Shown: piece by piece, positions 8,948 through 17,691 of the stretch
Layout: every line of letters begins with the position of its first letter
Numbering within the stretch: the stretch's first letter is position 1
DNA from: Winogradskyella bathintestinalis
Lineage (GTDB): Bacteria > Bacteroidota > Bacteroidia > Flavobacteriales > Flavobacteriaceae
Assembly: GCF_030407435.1 (NCBI RefSeq)
Contig: NZ_JASDDK010000001.1
Span: forward strand, 124,001-188,000
DNA: 64,000 nucleotides
Direction: 5' to 3'
Notes under the pieces: generated by a model
The model's input: only the letters and a program-made list of their open reading frames with translations
The model's database searches: none
Told to the model about the DNA's origin: nothing
Translations under genes and position numbers: made by a program

Positions 8948-11248
8948 TTGAAATTAAAAACAAAATACATAGCGTTAATTATTACCTCAGGACTGTTTAT
9001 ATACTCGTGCAGTATTAGAAAACATATTCCTGAAGACGAACGTTTGTACACCGGTGCTACAATAGAAATCAAGGCCGATTCTACCGTTAAGAATGTTGAT
9101 GGTTTAAAAAGCCAATTGGAAACTATTTTACGTCCTGAGCCTAATTCAAAATTCTTGGGCATGCGACCAGGATTATACTATTATTATAAAACTCGTAAAG
9201 AGAAACCAGGATTTATTAACCGTTGGCTTTACAAACAATTTGGTGAAGAACCTGTATATCAATCTGATGTTGAAACTTTTGAAGTTGAAGACATTTTACG
9301 TAACCGATTAGAAAATAACGGTTTTTTTTACAGCACAGCAAGTTCGTCATTTCAAGAGAAAGAAATCGAGGCATCTGCAACCTATAAACTAAATATTGTA
9401 GAACCTTATACCATGGCAAGTTATCAGTTAGATTCTATGCCTGCTCCAATAGAGAGTGATGTAAAACAGGCATCTAAACTTTCAAACTTTCAAGAAAACA
9501 TGCGTTTCGATTTATCTAACATGAAATTGGAACGGCAGCGAATAGATTCTGAATTAAAGCAGAAAGGCTATTATAATCTAAATCCAGATTTTTTCATTTT
9601 TGAAGCAGATACCAACCAATACAATAATAAAAGGTTTGACCTATTTCTAAAATTAAAGGCAGAAGTACCAAAAAAAGCAATAGTCCCGTATGTGGTTAAA
9701 CGGGTTAATGTATATCCTAATCACGATCTTCAAGATTCGACTAGAGCAACACCAGAACGTTTTAGCGAAAAAAATTATTTTCAAGATTCTTTATTTTTCA
9801 AGCCGAAATATCTCGATAAGTTTGTGACGTTAAAAGAAGGAGAATTTTTCGACCCTCAAACATCAAAAAACACCGCTCGGCGCTTATCCACTATAGGTGC
9901 ATATAAATATGTAAACATTCAATATAAAGAAATCGATTCGTCCTTAACCGATAGTTTAGGTGCGCTAGAAGCCAATATCTTTTTATCTCCTTTAACTAAG
10001 CGCGCTGTGAGGGCGGAATTACAAGCGGTAACAAAATCAAATAATTTTACTGGTCCAAACCTAGCCCTAACCTATAGTAACAGGAATCTTTTTCAGGGTG
10101 GTGAAACATTTAACCTAAGTGCGAATGTTGGCTATGAAACACAATTTGGAAGCGGCGAAAACGCAGGATTAAGCAGTTTAGAATTAGGATTAAAAGGTGA
10201 ACTTATTTTTCCAAGAGTCATCTCGCCTTTTAAAATTAGTGATGATTTTTTCGAATATTCAATACCTAAAACGAAAACAAGTTTGGGAGTGACGCTTTTA
10301 AAACGTAGTAAATTGTATTCGCTACTTTCAGGAAATGCTCTATTTGGCTATATCTGGAATGCCAATCGTTACATTACCTATGAGCTTAACCCTATTTCTG
10401 TCAATTATACCAGCTTATCTAATACTACAGATGAATTTCAGGAAATCTTAGATGATAATCCTTTTTTAGAACGCAGTTTTGATCAACAGTTTATTTCAGG
10501 ATTAACATTTTCTTTTACGTATAACGGCATGGTTGACACCAATGACCCTAACCAATTTTATGTAAATTCCACTCTAGATATTGCGGGTAATTCTATAAGT
10601 CTTTTCGGAAAAGAAAAAGAAGCAGGAGAACCCAAACAGTTTTTGGGATTAGAATACGCACAATATGCTAAAGCAGATATCGATGCTAGATTTCATCTTA
10701 ATTTTGGAAAAAACAATACACAAACCATAGCTACGAGATTATTTGCCGGTTACGGATTAGCGTACGGTAATTCTGATGTGATTCCGTTTGTAAAACAATA
10801 TTTTTCTGGCGGACCATACAGTGTTAGAGCATTTAGAATTAGATCATTAGGACCTGGAACTTATGATGAAGATGATGATCCTAACAGCGATGGTACATTT
10901 TTCGACCAAACCGGTAACATACGCTTAGAAGCTAATATAGAATATCGCTTTCCAATATTTTCATTTTTTAAAGGTGCTGTTTTCGCTGACGCCGGAAATG
11001 TTTGGAATTCAAAATCAAATCCTACTTTCGATGATGAAGAGGGAAATGAAACCGATAAATTCACATCCAACTTTATAAACGAATTAGGTATGGGAGCTGG
11101 TTTCGGATTGCGTGTAGATGTACAAGGATTTGTAATTCGATTTGATTTGGCAGCACCATTTCACGACCCTGCACTACCCAAAGGGCAGCGTTTCGATTTT
11201 AGGGCCGACGAGCCAGTACTTAATTTTGCTATAGGATATTCATTCTAG
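8948..11248 (+). CDS. tamL: BamA/TamA-family outer membrane lipoprotein (TamL type)
   Basis: This 766-residue Omp85-superfamily protein has a lipoprotein signal peptide with lipobox cysteine in LFIYSCS (Cys21), POTRA-like repeats (roughly residues 30-400) and a C-terminal 16-strand barrel (about 420-766) ending in phenylalanine, as expected for barrel insertion. Motifs such as FSGGPYSVRAFR (about 619-630) match the conserved loop-6 VRGF/Y-type motif of Omp85 barrels. Bacteroidota use a lipoprotein form, TamL, in place of TamA, and its place right after tamB supports this. The only start consistent with a signal peptide is the TTG at 8948, 3 bases after the tamB stop. Confidence 0.9.
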   Translation: MKLKTKYIALIITSGLFIYSCSIRKHIPEDERLYTGATIEIKADSTVKNVDGLKSQLETILRPEPNSKFLGMRPGLYYYYKTRKEKPGFINRWLYKQFGEEPVYQSDVETFEVEDILRNRLENNGFFYSTASSSFQEKEIEASATYKLNIVEPYTMASYQLDSMPAPIESDVKQASKLSNFQENMRFDLSNMKLERQRIDSELKQKGYYNLNPDFFIFEADTNQYNNKRFDLFLKLKAEVPKKAIVPYVVKRVNVYPNHDLQDSTRATPERFSEKNYFQDSLFFKPKYLDKFVTLKEGEFFDPQTSKNTARRLSTIGAYKYVNIQYKEIDSSLTDSLGALEANIFLSPLTKRAVRAELQAVTKSNNFTGPNLALTYSNRNLFQGGETFNLSANVGYETQFGSGENAGLSSLELGLKGELIFPRVISPFKISDDFFEYSIPKTKTSLGVTLLKRSKLYSLLSGNALFGYIWNANRYITYELNPISVNYTSLSNTTDEFQEILDDNPFLERSFDQQFISGLTFSFTYNGMVDTNDPNQFYVNSTLDIAGNSISLFGKEKEAGEPKQFLGLEYAQYAKADIDARFHLNFGKNNTQTIATRLFAGYGLAYGNSDVIPFVKQYFSGGPYSVRAFRIRSLGPGTYDEDDDPNSDGTFFDQTGNIRLEANIEYRFPIFSFFKGAVFADAGNVWNSKSNPTFDDEEGNETDKFTSNFINELGMGAGFGLRVDVQGFVIRFDLAAPFHDPALPKGQRFDFRADEPVLNFAIGYSF

Positions 11249-11344
11249 AATTTGGCCCTTAGCTCAATTAGTACTCACCCTATTCTTAAAAATTTAATAC
11301 CTTTATTAAAAATAAAATTTTAAAAAAAAAGACACTAATTATAT

Positions 11345-11818
11345 ATGACTGAAAAAGAACAATTCATGAAAGAAGCGGTGAATGCCGCTTTAAAAGGTAT
11401 GAATAACAACGAAGGTGGCCCTTTTGGCTGCATCGTGGTAAAAGATGGAAAAATTGTAGGGCGCGGTAACAATAAGGTAACCTCAACTAACGACCCAACA
11501 GCGCATGCCGAGGTTACAGCTATTAGAGATGCTTGTAAAAATTTAGATTCTTTCCAATTAGAAGGTTGCGAGATTTATACCTCTTGCGAACCTTGCCCAA
11601 TGTGTTTAGGCGCTATTTATTGGGCACGACCAGATAAAGTGTATTATGGCAGTAATCAAGTAGATGCTGCAAATATTGGCTTTGACGATGAATTTATCTA
11701 TAAAGAAATTCCCTTACCCTACGAAAAGAGAAGTATTCCTTTTGAGCAATTAGCGAGAGATATTGCTTTGGAGCCTTTTCAAGAATGGTCTAAGAAGGTA
11801 GATAAGACTGAGTATTGA
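11345..11818 (+). CDS. guaD: Guanine deaminase (CDA-fold, GuaD type)
   Basis: The 157-residue protein follows the Bacillus-type guanine deaminase closely over its full length rather than the tRNA adenosine deaminase TadA. Zinc ligands His54, Cys84 and Cys87 and the catalytic Glu56 lie in THAE-type (TAHAEVTAIR) and PCPMC motifs, and the C-terminus ends in EY, which in guanine deaminases closes over the active site of the dimer partner. It would convert guanine to xanthine and ammonia in the cytoplasm. The following genes encode xanthine dehydrogenase, so the context supports purine catabolism. A sister nucleoside deaminase such as TadA is the main alternative, but the C-terminal match argues against it. 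Confidence 0.88.
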   Translation: MTEKEQFMKEAVNAALKGMNNNEGGPFGCIVVKDGKIVGRGNNKVTSTNDPTAHAEVTAIRDACKNLDSFQLEGCEIYTSCEPCPMCLGAIYWARPDKVYYGSNQVDAANIGFDDEFIYKEIPLPYEKRSIPFEQLARDIALEPFQEWSKKVDKTEY

Positions 11819-11858
11819 ATTAAAACTAACGTCAGTTTGAATGTTTCGAATTTTTTGC

Positions 11859-11912
11859 CGAAATGTATCGAGAATCTTAAGTGTTCCTAAAGTTTCTCGA
11901 TACAAGATTTCG
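11859..11912. repeat. Inverted repeat with TATCGAGAA arms
   Basis: A perfect 11-bp inverted repeat, TGTATCGAGAA (11864-11874) and TTCTCGATACA (11894-11904), is extended by CGAAAT/ATTTCG with a 2-base bulge. It lies between guaD and xdhA. The TCTCGATAC core resembles short interspersed palindromes common in Flavobacteriaceae; no T-run follows on the plus strand. Confidence 0.55.
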
Positions 11913-11985
11913 AAATAGAGAATTTCACTCGAAATGAGCTTGGAGTTCAATTTTCAAAAGAACTACTGATAACCAATAAAAATAA

Positions 11986-13398
11986 ATGATAACCTTCATC
12001 CTAAACAATAAAACCATCAAAACACCAGAAAATTCTGGAATGACTTTGCTGGATTTTGTTCGCTATCAACAACGACTCACTGGCACTAAAATTGGCTGTC
12101 GCGAAGGAGATTGCGGTGCTTGTACCGTTTTAGTTGGCACTTTAAATTCTGAAGGTTTTGTAGAATATCAGAGCATCACTTCTTGTATTTCACCATTAGG
12201 AAATGCGCATGGTAAACATATTGTTACCGTTGAGGGCACAAATCTTCAGAATAAACTTACCGCTACGCAACACGCCATGAAAGCCAATTATGCCACACAA
12301 TGTGGTTTTTGCACACCTGGTTTTGTGGTGGCTTTAACTGGTTTTGCGCTATCGAATTCAGACAACAATTACACCAATGCTCTTGATGCTATTAGTGGAA
12401 ATATCTGCCGATGTACAGGTTATAAATCTATAGAACGAGCGGCACGTGACGTTGTTGAGAAATTAGAAAACAAAAAACATCAATCGTTTAGCTGGTTAAT
12501 TGACAACGACTTTATTCCAGCATATTTTGAAACCATACCAGATCGCTTAAAAGATTTAGAGTTAAAAGATTTAAATCAACCGAAAGGAAAATTTGTTTCG
12601 GGAGGTACGGATTTATATGTCCAACAAGCGGATAATTTAATTGATAATTCGGTACATCTTATTGCAGAAAAAGACTATTTAAAAGGAATTAAAATTGAAA
12701 AACACACCTGCACGATAGGCACCAACTCTACGGTTTCAGACTTATGGAATCACACCGAACTGAATACCCATTTCCCAAATTTAAAAAATTATTTAAAACT
12801 CGTATCTTCTGAGCAAATAAGAAATATGGCTTCTTTTGGAGGCAACTTGGTTAATGCCTCCCCAATTGGAGATATGACAATTTTATTTTTAGCATTAAAT
12901 AGCGATATTACGATTACAACTAATAATCAAAAAGAACGGACCGTTGCACTGAAAAATTTCTATCAAGATTATAAGACGTTCGATTTAAAAGAAAGTGAAC
13001 TTATAAAAAATATCAGTTTTAATCTACCAACAAAACATTCCTACTTCAATTTCGAAAAAGTATCTAAACGAACCCATTTAGATATTGCAAGTGTAAATTC
13101 TGCAATCTATATTGCTGTGGAAAAAGAGGTGATTTTAGAAGCTCATGTGGCCATAGGAGGCGTTGCGGCCATTCCGAAATATTTACATAAAACATCCGCA
13201 TTTTTATCTGGAAAACCATTGACATCAACAACCATTTTGGAAGCTAGCGATAGACTTCAAAATGAGATTTCACCGATTAGTGATGTTCGCGGTTCCGACA
13301 ATTATAAACGTCTATTAGCGAGACAATTATTTTTTGCTCACTTTATCGCGTTATTTCCTAAGCTTTTCACTTTAAACGATTTTGTTCAACATGCATAA
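11986..13398 (+). CDS. xdhA: Xanthine dehydrogenase small subunit, [2Fe-2S]/FAD
   Basis: The subunit transfers electrons from the molybdenum centre through two [2Fe-2S] clusters to FAD. Cluster ligands are visible as Cys38, Cys43, Cys46 and Cys67 (plant-type ferredoxin domain, residues 1-75) and Cys106, Cys109, Cys141 and Cys143 (all-helical domain, 80-160). The FAD-binding domain (about 190-360) has the SGGTDLYV motif near 204 and the FGGNLVNASPIGD motif near 285, and the C-terminal CO-dehydrogenase flavin domain ends near 465. Length (470 residues) is usual for XdhA. Its stop codon overlaps the start of xdhB by 8 bases, so the two subunits are translationally coupled. Confidence 0.93.
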   Translation: MITFILNNKTIKTPENSGMTLLDFVRYQQRLTGTKIGCREGDCGACTVLVGTLNSEGFVEYQSITSCISPLGNAHGKHIVTVEGTNLQNKLTATQHAMKANYATQCGFCTPGFVVALTGFALSNSDNNYTNALDAISGNICRCTGYKSIERAARDVVEKLENKKHQSFSWLIDNDFIPAYFETIPDRLKDLELKDLNQPKGKFVSGGTDLYVQQADNLIDNSVHLIAEKDYLKGIKIEKHTCTIGTNSTVSDLWNHTELNTHFPNLKNYLKLVSSEQIRNMASFGGNLVNASPIGDMTILFLALNSDITITTNNQKERTVALKNFYQDYKTFDLKESELIKNISFNLPTKHSYFNFEKVSKRTHLDIASVNSAIYIAVEKEVILEAHVAIGGVAAIPKYLHKTSAFLSGKPLTSTTILEASDRLQNEISPISDVRGSDNYKRLLARQLFFAHFIALFPKLFTLNDFVQHA

Positions 13399-15724
13399 AA
13401 ACAAATCATATAACATATTAGATGCTAAGCTTGATGCTGAATACACAGCGTTGAAAAAGAGCATTAAAAACCGAGATTCTTATACACATGTACGTGGAGA
13501 ATCTTTATATGTGGATGATGTTAATATTAGACAAGGCACATTTCATGCAGTAGTCTTCGATTCGCCAAAAGCACATGGTAAAATTAAACATATTGATTAT
13601 TCGAAGGCAGAGGCTTTGGAAGGCGTGGAGCGCATTCTTACATACAAAGATATACCTGGAAAAAATCAAATTGGTGGTATTATTCCAGATGAACCTTTAT
13701 TTGCTGAAAACGAAGTACATTTTTGCGGTATGCCCATTGCACTTATTATTGCCGAAACTGAATTTATAGCTCGAGAGGCCAGACGTCTAATTACCATAGA
13801 TATTGAAGATTTACCAGTAATCATAACCGCAAAAGACGCTAAAGAAAAAGGCAGTTTTATTAACGAACCAAGAACCTTTAATTTAGGTGATTCTGAAAAA
13901 GCTTTTGAAAATTGCGAGTATATTTTTGAAGGCGAAACCTTCTCAAATGGTCAAGAACATTTATATATAGAAGCACAAGGAGCGTATGCCGAACCCTTAG
14001 AAAACGGTAACATAAAAATAACGTCATCAACGCAAGGACCAACGGCTGTCCAAAAAACGACTGCCTTGGTTTTGGGTATAGCTATGCATAAAATTGAAGT
14101 TGATGTCACGCGTCTTGGTGGTGGATTTGGTGGTAAAGAAGACCAAGCAACACCATGGGCGGTAATGGCAGCTCTAGCTACCTATCATTTAAACCAATCG
14201 GTAAAACTTGTACTGAATCGTCATGATGATTTGCGTATGACAGGCAAACGCCACCCTTATGAAAGTTCGTATAAAATTGGTTTATCTAAAGATTTAAAAA
14301 TATTAGCTTACCAAGTGGAATTTCTTCAGAATTCTGGTGCCGCCGCCGATTTATCACCAGCCATTGCAGAACGTACATTGTTTCATGCGACCAATAGTTA
14401 TTATGTACCGAATGTTACCACAAAAGTATTGAGTTGTAAAACCAATTTACCACCTAATACAGCGTTTCGAGGGTTTGGTGGACCGCAAGGGATGTTCGTT
14501 ATCGAATCTGCTATAGCAAGGGCAGCTGATAGCATTGGTGTGAGTGCGAGAACAATACAAGAAGCTAATTTATTAGATGAAAATGACACCTTCTCATACG
14601 GACAAGTTGCCAAGCAAGTAGAAGCTAAAAACTCTTGGAATTCGGCCAAATCATTATTCGAGATTGAATCCTTAGACCAAGAGGTTGAAGATTTCAATAA
14701 AAATAATTCGGTTTTCAAAAAAGGAATGGCCTTTATGCCCATTTGCTTTGGGATTTCATTTACCAACACACCAATGAATCATGCCCGTGCTTTGGTTCAT
14801 ATTTATTTGGACGGAAGTGTTGGTATCAGTACAGCAGCTGTTGAAATGGGACAAGGTGTCAATACTAAAATAATACAAATTGCTGCACAGGTATTTTCCA
14901 TTCCTCTCGAGTCTATTAAGATTGAATCTACCAATACGACTAGAGTTGCCAACACCTCACCTTCTGCCGCTAGTTCTACGGCAGATTTGAACGGAAAAGC
15001 CACTCTTAAAGCTTGTAATATATTATTGGAGCGCTTAAAAAAAGTAGCCTCTAAATACCACAAAGTGAATCCAGATCAAGTTTCATTAAAAGATGGATTT
15101 GTCTATGTTGACCATGAAAAATCTCAAGTAGAATGGCAACATCTCATTAGTATGGCTATGATAGAACGAGTAGCGCTAACCGAAAATGCACACTATGCTA
15201 CACCTGAAATCCATTTTGATAAATCGAAAGAAAAAGGTCATCCTTTTGCCTATCATGTTTACGGAACATCTATAATAACCACAACGGTTGATTGTATGCG
15301 TGGCACTTACGAATTCGACTCGGCTAAAATTGTTCACGATTATGGAAAGAGTATGAGTAAAGGCATTGATTTGGGTCAGGTAGAAGGAGCGTTAATTCAA
15401 GGTATTGGTTGGATGACAATGGAAGAAATTTCATATAATGAAGACGGAAAATTATTGTCAAATGCTTTATCGACCTATAAAATTCCAGATTTATTCTCAG
15501 TTCCAAAACATGTTGAAACTGTGCCCTTAGAAACCGACGGTCATGTTTTAGCGATTTTAAAATCCAAAGCCGTTGGCGAACCACCATTAATGTATGGTAT
15601 AGGTGCTTATTTTGCCATTCAAAATGCGATAAAAGCTTTTAATCCTAATTACAATATGAAGTTTCATGCTCCTATGACACCAGAAAAGGTTTTAATGGGT
15701 TTGTACGAAAAGAAACCTGATTAA
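13391..15724 (+). CDS. xdhB: Xanthine dehydrogenase molybdopterin-binding subunit
   Basis: This is the catalytic subunit that hydroxylates hypoxanthine/xanthine to urate. Active-site marks of true xanthine dehydrogenases are present: GQEHLYIE in the substrate-binding region, the arginine in NTAFRGFGGPQ that distinguishes purine from aldehyde substrates, and the base Glu730 in KAVGEPPL near the C-terminus. The ATG at 13391 (MHKNKSY) is preferred over the upstream TTG at 13382 because ATG is the standard start and still overlaps xdhA; it gives 777 residues, normal for the family. The molybdenum cofactor is probably inserted with help from XdhC, encoded on the opposite strand at 16339-17109. Confidence 0.94.
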   Translation: MHKNKSYNILDAKLDAEYTALKKSIKNRDSYTHVRGESLYVDDVNIRQGTFHAVVFDSPKAHGKIKHIDYSKAEALEGVERILTYKDIPGKNQIGGIIPDEPLFAENEVHFCGMPIALIIAETEFIAREARRLITIDIEDLPVIITAKDAKEKGSFINEPRTFNLGDSEKAFENCEYIFEGETFSNGQEHLYIEAQGAYAEPLENGNIKITSSTQGPTAVQKTTALVLGIAMHKIEVDVTRLGGGFGGKEDQATPWAVMAALATYHLNQSVKLVLNRHDDLRMTGKRHPYESSYKIGLSKDLKILAYQVEFLQNSGAAADLSPAIAERTLFHATNSYYVPNVTTKVLSCKTNLPPNTAFRGFGGPQGMFVIESAIARAADSIGVSARTIQEANLLDENDTFSYGQVAKQVEAKNSWNSAKSLFEIESLDQEVEDFNKNNSVFKKGMAFMPICFGISFTNTPMNHARALVHIYLDGSVGISTAAVEMGQGVNTKIIQIAAQVFSIPLESIKIESTNTTRVANTSPSAASSTADLNGKATLKACNILLERLKKVASKYHKVNPDQVSLKDGFVYVDHEKSQVEWQHLISMAMIERVALTENAHYATPEIHFDKSKEKGHPFAYHVYGTSIITTTVDCMRGTYEFDSAKIVHDYGKSMSKGIDLGQVEGALIQGIGWMTMEEISYNEDGKLLSNALSTYKIPDLFSVPKHVETVPLETDGHVLAILKSKAVGEPPLMYGIGAYFAIQNAIKAFNPNYNMKFHAPMTPEKVLMGLYEKKPD

Positions 15725-16242
15725 TTTTAAATAAACCTAACAAAAAGGCGCGTATCGCACTTCACTATAAAAAACAAAACATCCTAAAAGGTGCGCTAAT
15801 ATATAGTGCTGGGGACACCATTGCCGCATTTTTATTAGACGAATTTTCCATATACCGTTTACTAGGTTTGATGTTTATTGGGGCCACATTCTATGCTTTT
15901 GAAATCCCGAATTATTTTGATTGGATTGTAAAAAAGACTTCGCATCTAAAAGGCATCAAAGCCACAATAACAAAAACCGTTTTAGCCATTCTATATTTTA
16001 ATCCATTATGGATTGCTAGGCATCTGTTGTTTATTCAATTGTTTTCAGGACAATTCTATGATATTAACATGACCCTTCTAGAAATCGCCTTTTGGTCATT
16101 TTTGGTGAATATTCCAATATCATTTACGGCAAATTATATTATTCAAAATCGATTTAAGATTAAATGGCGATTTCTGGGAAGTGCTGTTTTTTCCGCAATT
16201 ATGGCTATTTATTACGCTTTGAGTGAGACTATTTTTAGTTAA
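15724..16242 (+). CDS. Mpv17/PMP22-like membrane protein, probable ATT start
   Basis: The open frame begins after a stop at 15718-15720 and encodes about 172 residues with four hydrophobic segments. The pattern ALIYSAGDTIA near the N-terminus, RLLGLMFIG, and the C-terminal NPLWIARHLL and PISFTANYI segments resemble the Mpv17/PMP22 membrane family. The function of that family in bacteria is unclear. The first ATG in frame (15871) lies inside the second membrane segment and would delete the conserved GD motif, so it is unlikely to be the true start. The only plausible upstream codon is ATT at 15724, which overlaps the xdhB stop as TAATT, the same arrangement as a TAATG coupling site. A TTG at 15868 has the same problem as the ATG. 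The start is therefore an inference. Confidence 0.6.
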   Translation: MLNKPNKKARIALHYKKQNILKGALIYSAGDTIAAFLLDEFSIYRLLGLMFIGATFYAFEIPNYFDWIVKKTSHLKGIKATITKTVLAILYFNPLWIARHLLFIQLFSGQFYDINMTLLEIAFWSFLVNIPISFTANYIIQNRFKIKWRFLGSAVFSAIMAIYYALSETIFS

Positions 16243-16338
16243 CGCATAATTTTGAAGAAAATAAATACTGAATGCCTTTAAATTATAGTCCACATCACAG
16301 AGTTACACATGTGAATGTATGATGAGGAAGTACTGTTT

Positions 16339-17109
16339 TTATTCTTGATAATGCACCTGTAACAACTGCGCTACCACGCTTATGGCAATTTCCTTTGGTG
16401 TACTGCCCCCTAAATCTAAACCGATTGGGCAAACCACGTTGCTCATACCTTCTTTGATATCTAAATCTTTTATCAGCATATTATTGAAACGCACTTTTTT
16501 AGTTTTGCTTCCAATTAACCCTAAAAATTTGGTTTCATTATGCAAGGCCATTGCAATAATATCAAAATCAATGGCATGATTATGCGTGAGTACCAAAACA
16601 TAACAATTACTTCCCCAATTTACGACATCCTTAAAGGTTTTAAAATCGGTTTCAGAAGTTTGGTGCGTTGAAATACTTTTATCTAAATCGAGATTAAAAA
16701 ACCAGTCATCACGAGAATCAATAAGATTTACTTGAAACGGAGTGTCTACTAACAATTTGGAAATTTCTACACCAATATGACCTGCACCAAACAAAAATAA
16801 TTCAGGTGATTGATTCATATGCTCTATAATAAATTCAACTTTTCCGCCACAGCATTGTTCAAATTCGGGCCCTAATGTATAAGACGATTCAATAATTCTA
16901 TTTTCATTAATCGCAACTACGGCCTCATCAATAGCAAGAAATTCTAATTTTCCGCCACCAATAGTTCCATAAATTTCTTTAGCTTTTGTTACAATCATCC
17001 GCGATCCAACCACACAAGGTGCCGAGCCAAAGCACTTAATTATAGTGATTAAAGCGACAGGTTTTTGTTTAGCTTTAAATTCTGATAAAAGTTCAATCCA
17101 ATTGTTCAT
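16339..17109 (-). CDS. xdhC: XdhC/CoxI-family molybdenum cofactor insertion protein
   Basis: XdhC proteins bind molybdenum cofactor, help sulfurate it and hand it to xanthine dehydrogenase. The 256-residue protein has the N-terminal XdhC/CoxI domain (ITIIKCFGSAPCVVGSRM, GTIGGGKLE, EQCCGGK) and the C-terminal Rossmann-type XdhC domain (FGAGHIG near residue 107, LIGSKTKK and PIGLDLGGSTPKEIAISV near the end). It is encoded convergently to xdhA-xdhB and the Mpv17-like gene, 96 bases from the latter, so it is a separate transcription unit serving the same pathway. The Cys-Cys pair in EQCCGGK is typical of the family. Confidence 0.92.
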   Translation of the reverse strand: MNNWIELLSEFKAKQKPVALITIIKCFGSAPCVVGSRMIVTKAKEIYGTIGGGKLEFLAIDEAVVAINENRIIESSYTLGPEFEQCCGGKVEFIIEHMNQSPELFLFGAGHIGVEISKLLVDTPFQVNLIDSRDDWFFNLDLDKSISTHQTSETDFKTFKDVVNWGSNCYVLVLTHNHAIDFDIIAMALHNETKFLGLIGSKTKKVRFNNMLIKDLDIKEGMSNVVCPIGLDLGGSTPKEIAISVVAQLLQVHYQE

Positions 17110-17198
17110 TCTTACATAAAACTAGAAATTAAAAGTAATACAATTTTTGTGTAACGCTTAGTTCGTAAATAAAATTAGCTTTCCTATTCTTTTTCTGT

Positions 17199-17206
17199 TA
17201 AGTTTG
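17199..17206 (+). promoter_or_regulatory. -7 box of the arsenosugar operon
   Basis: TAAGTTTG at 17199-17206 matches the Bacteroidota -7 consensus perfectly; no clear -33 TTTG is visible. Transcription would begin near 17213, about 63 bases before the first gene. It is the only good promoter box seen between xdhC and the cluster genes. Confidence 0.45.
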
Positions 17207-17275
17207 GTATCTAATCTCGACAAAAACCCAAAGCTTGACTTTTTCGTAAATATTATAATCACTAAATATAAAAAC

Positions 17276-17611
17276 ATGTCAAAAACATATTATGACCCAG
17301 CCGATTTAAGAAAATTTGGAAATATCACTGAATGGGATGAGGAATTGGGTAACAGATTTTTCGAATATTACGGTAAAGTTTTTGAAGAAGGAGCTCTCAC
17401 TGCGCGTGAAAAATCATTAATCGCCTTAGCCGTTGCACATACTGAGCAATGTCCGTATTGTATTGATGCTTACACAAAGGACACACTTCAACGTGGCGTA
17501 ACCAAAGAACAAATGATGGAAGCAATCCATGTCGGTGCTGCGATTAAAAGCGGAGCTACTTTGGTACATGGTGTGCAAATGATGAATAAGGTTAATAAGT
17601 TAGATGGGTAA
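17276..17611 (+). CDS. AhpD/CMD-fold peroxidase-like protein of the arsenosugar cluster
   Basis: The 111-residue helical protein belongs to the carboxymuconolactone decarboxylase/AhpD fold, with the redox pair Cys59-x-x-Cys62 in EQCPYC. In classical AhpD the motif continues to a histidine three residues later; here that place is Tyr66, so the proton-relay system differs. NCBI-type naming for this subgroup is arsenosugar biosynthesis-associated peroxidase-like protein, because it regularly precedes the ArsS radical SAM gene, as here. The ATG at 17276 (MSKTYYDPADL) is chosen; an in-frame TTG at 17204 lies inside the -7 promoter box and cannot be in the transcript. Actual substrate unknown. Confidence 0.85.
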   Translation: MSKTYYDPADLRKFGNITEWDEELGNRFFEYYGKVFEEGALTAREKSLIALAVAHTEQCPYCIDAYTKDTLQRGVTKEQMMEAIHVGAAIKSGATLVHGVQMMNKVNKLDG

Positions 17612-17691
17612 AAAAGCCCCTTTTAATTTCCCCAAAGGAAAAAAATTAGCACTCGATTAATGAGCAAGCATTTAAAACCCGAAATAGATTA

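Noticed and set aside
11750..11950. 66-codon minus-strand frame over the guaD/xdhA spacer
   Set aside because: It is formed mainly by the inverted repeat and the end of guaD; no family character.
14401..14769. 122-codon open frame antisense to xdhB
   Set aside because: Lies fully within a well-supported gene and has shadow-type composition.
17204..17275. TTG-started 24-codon extension of the peroxidase-like gene
   Set aside because: The TTG is part of the TAAGTTTG promoter box, so it would not be in the transcript, and the extension has no conserved character.
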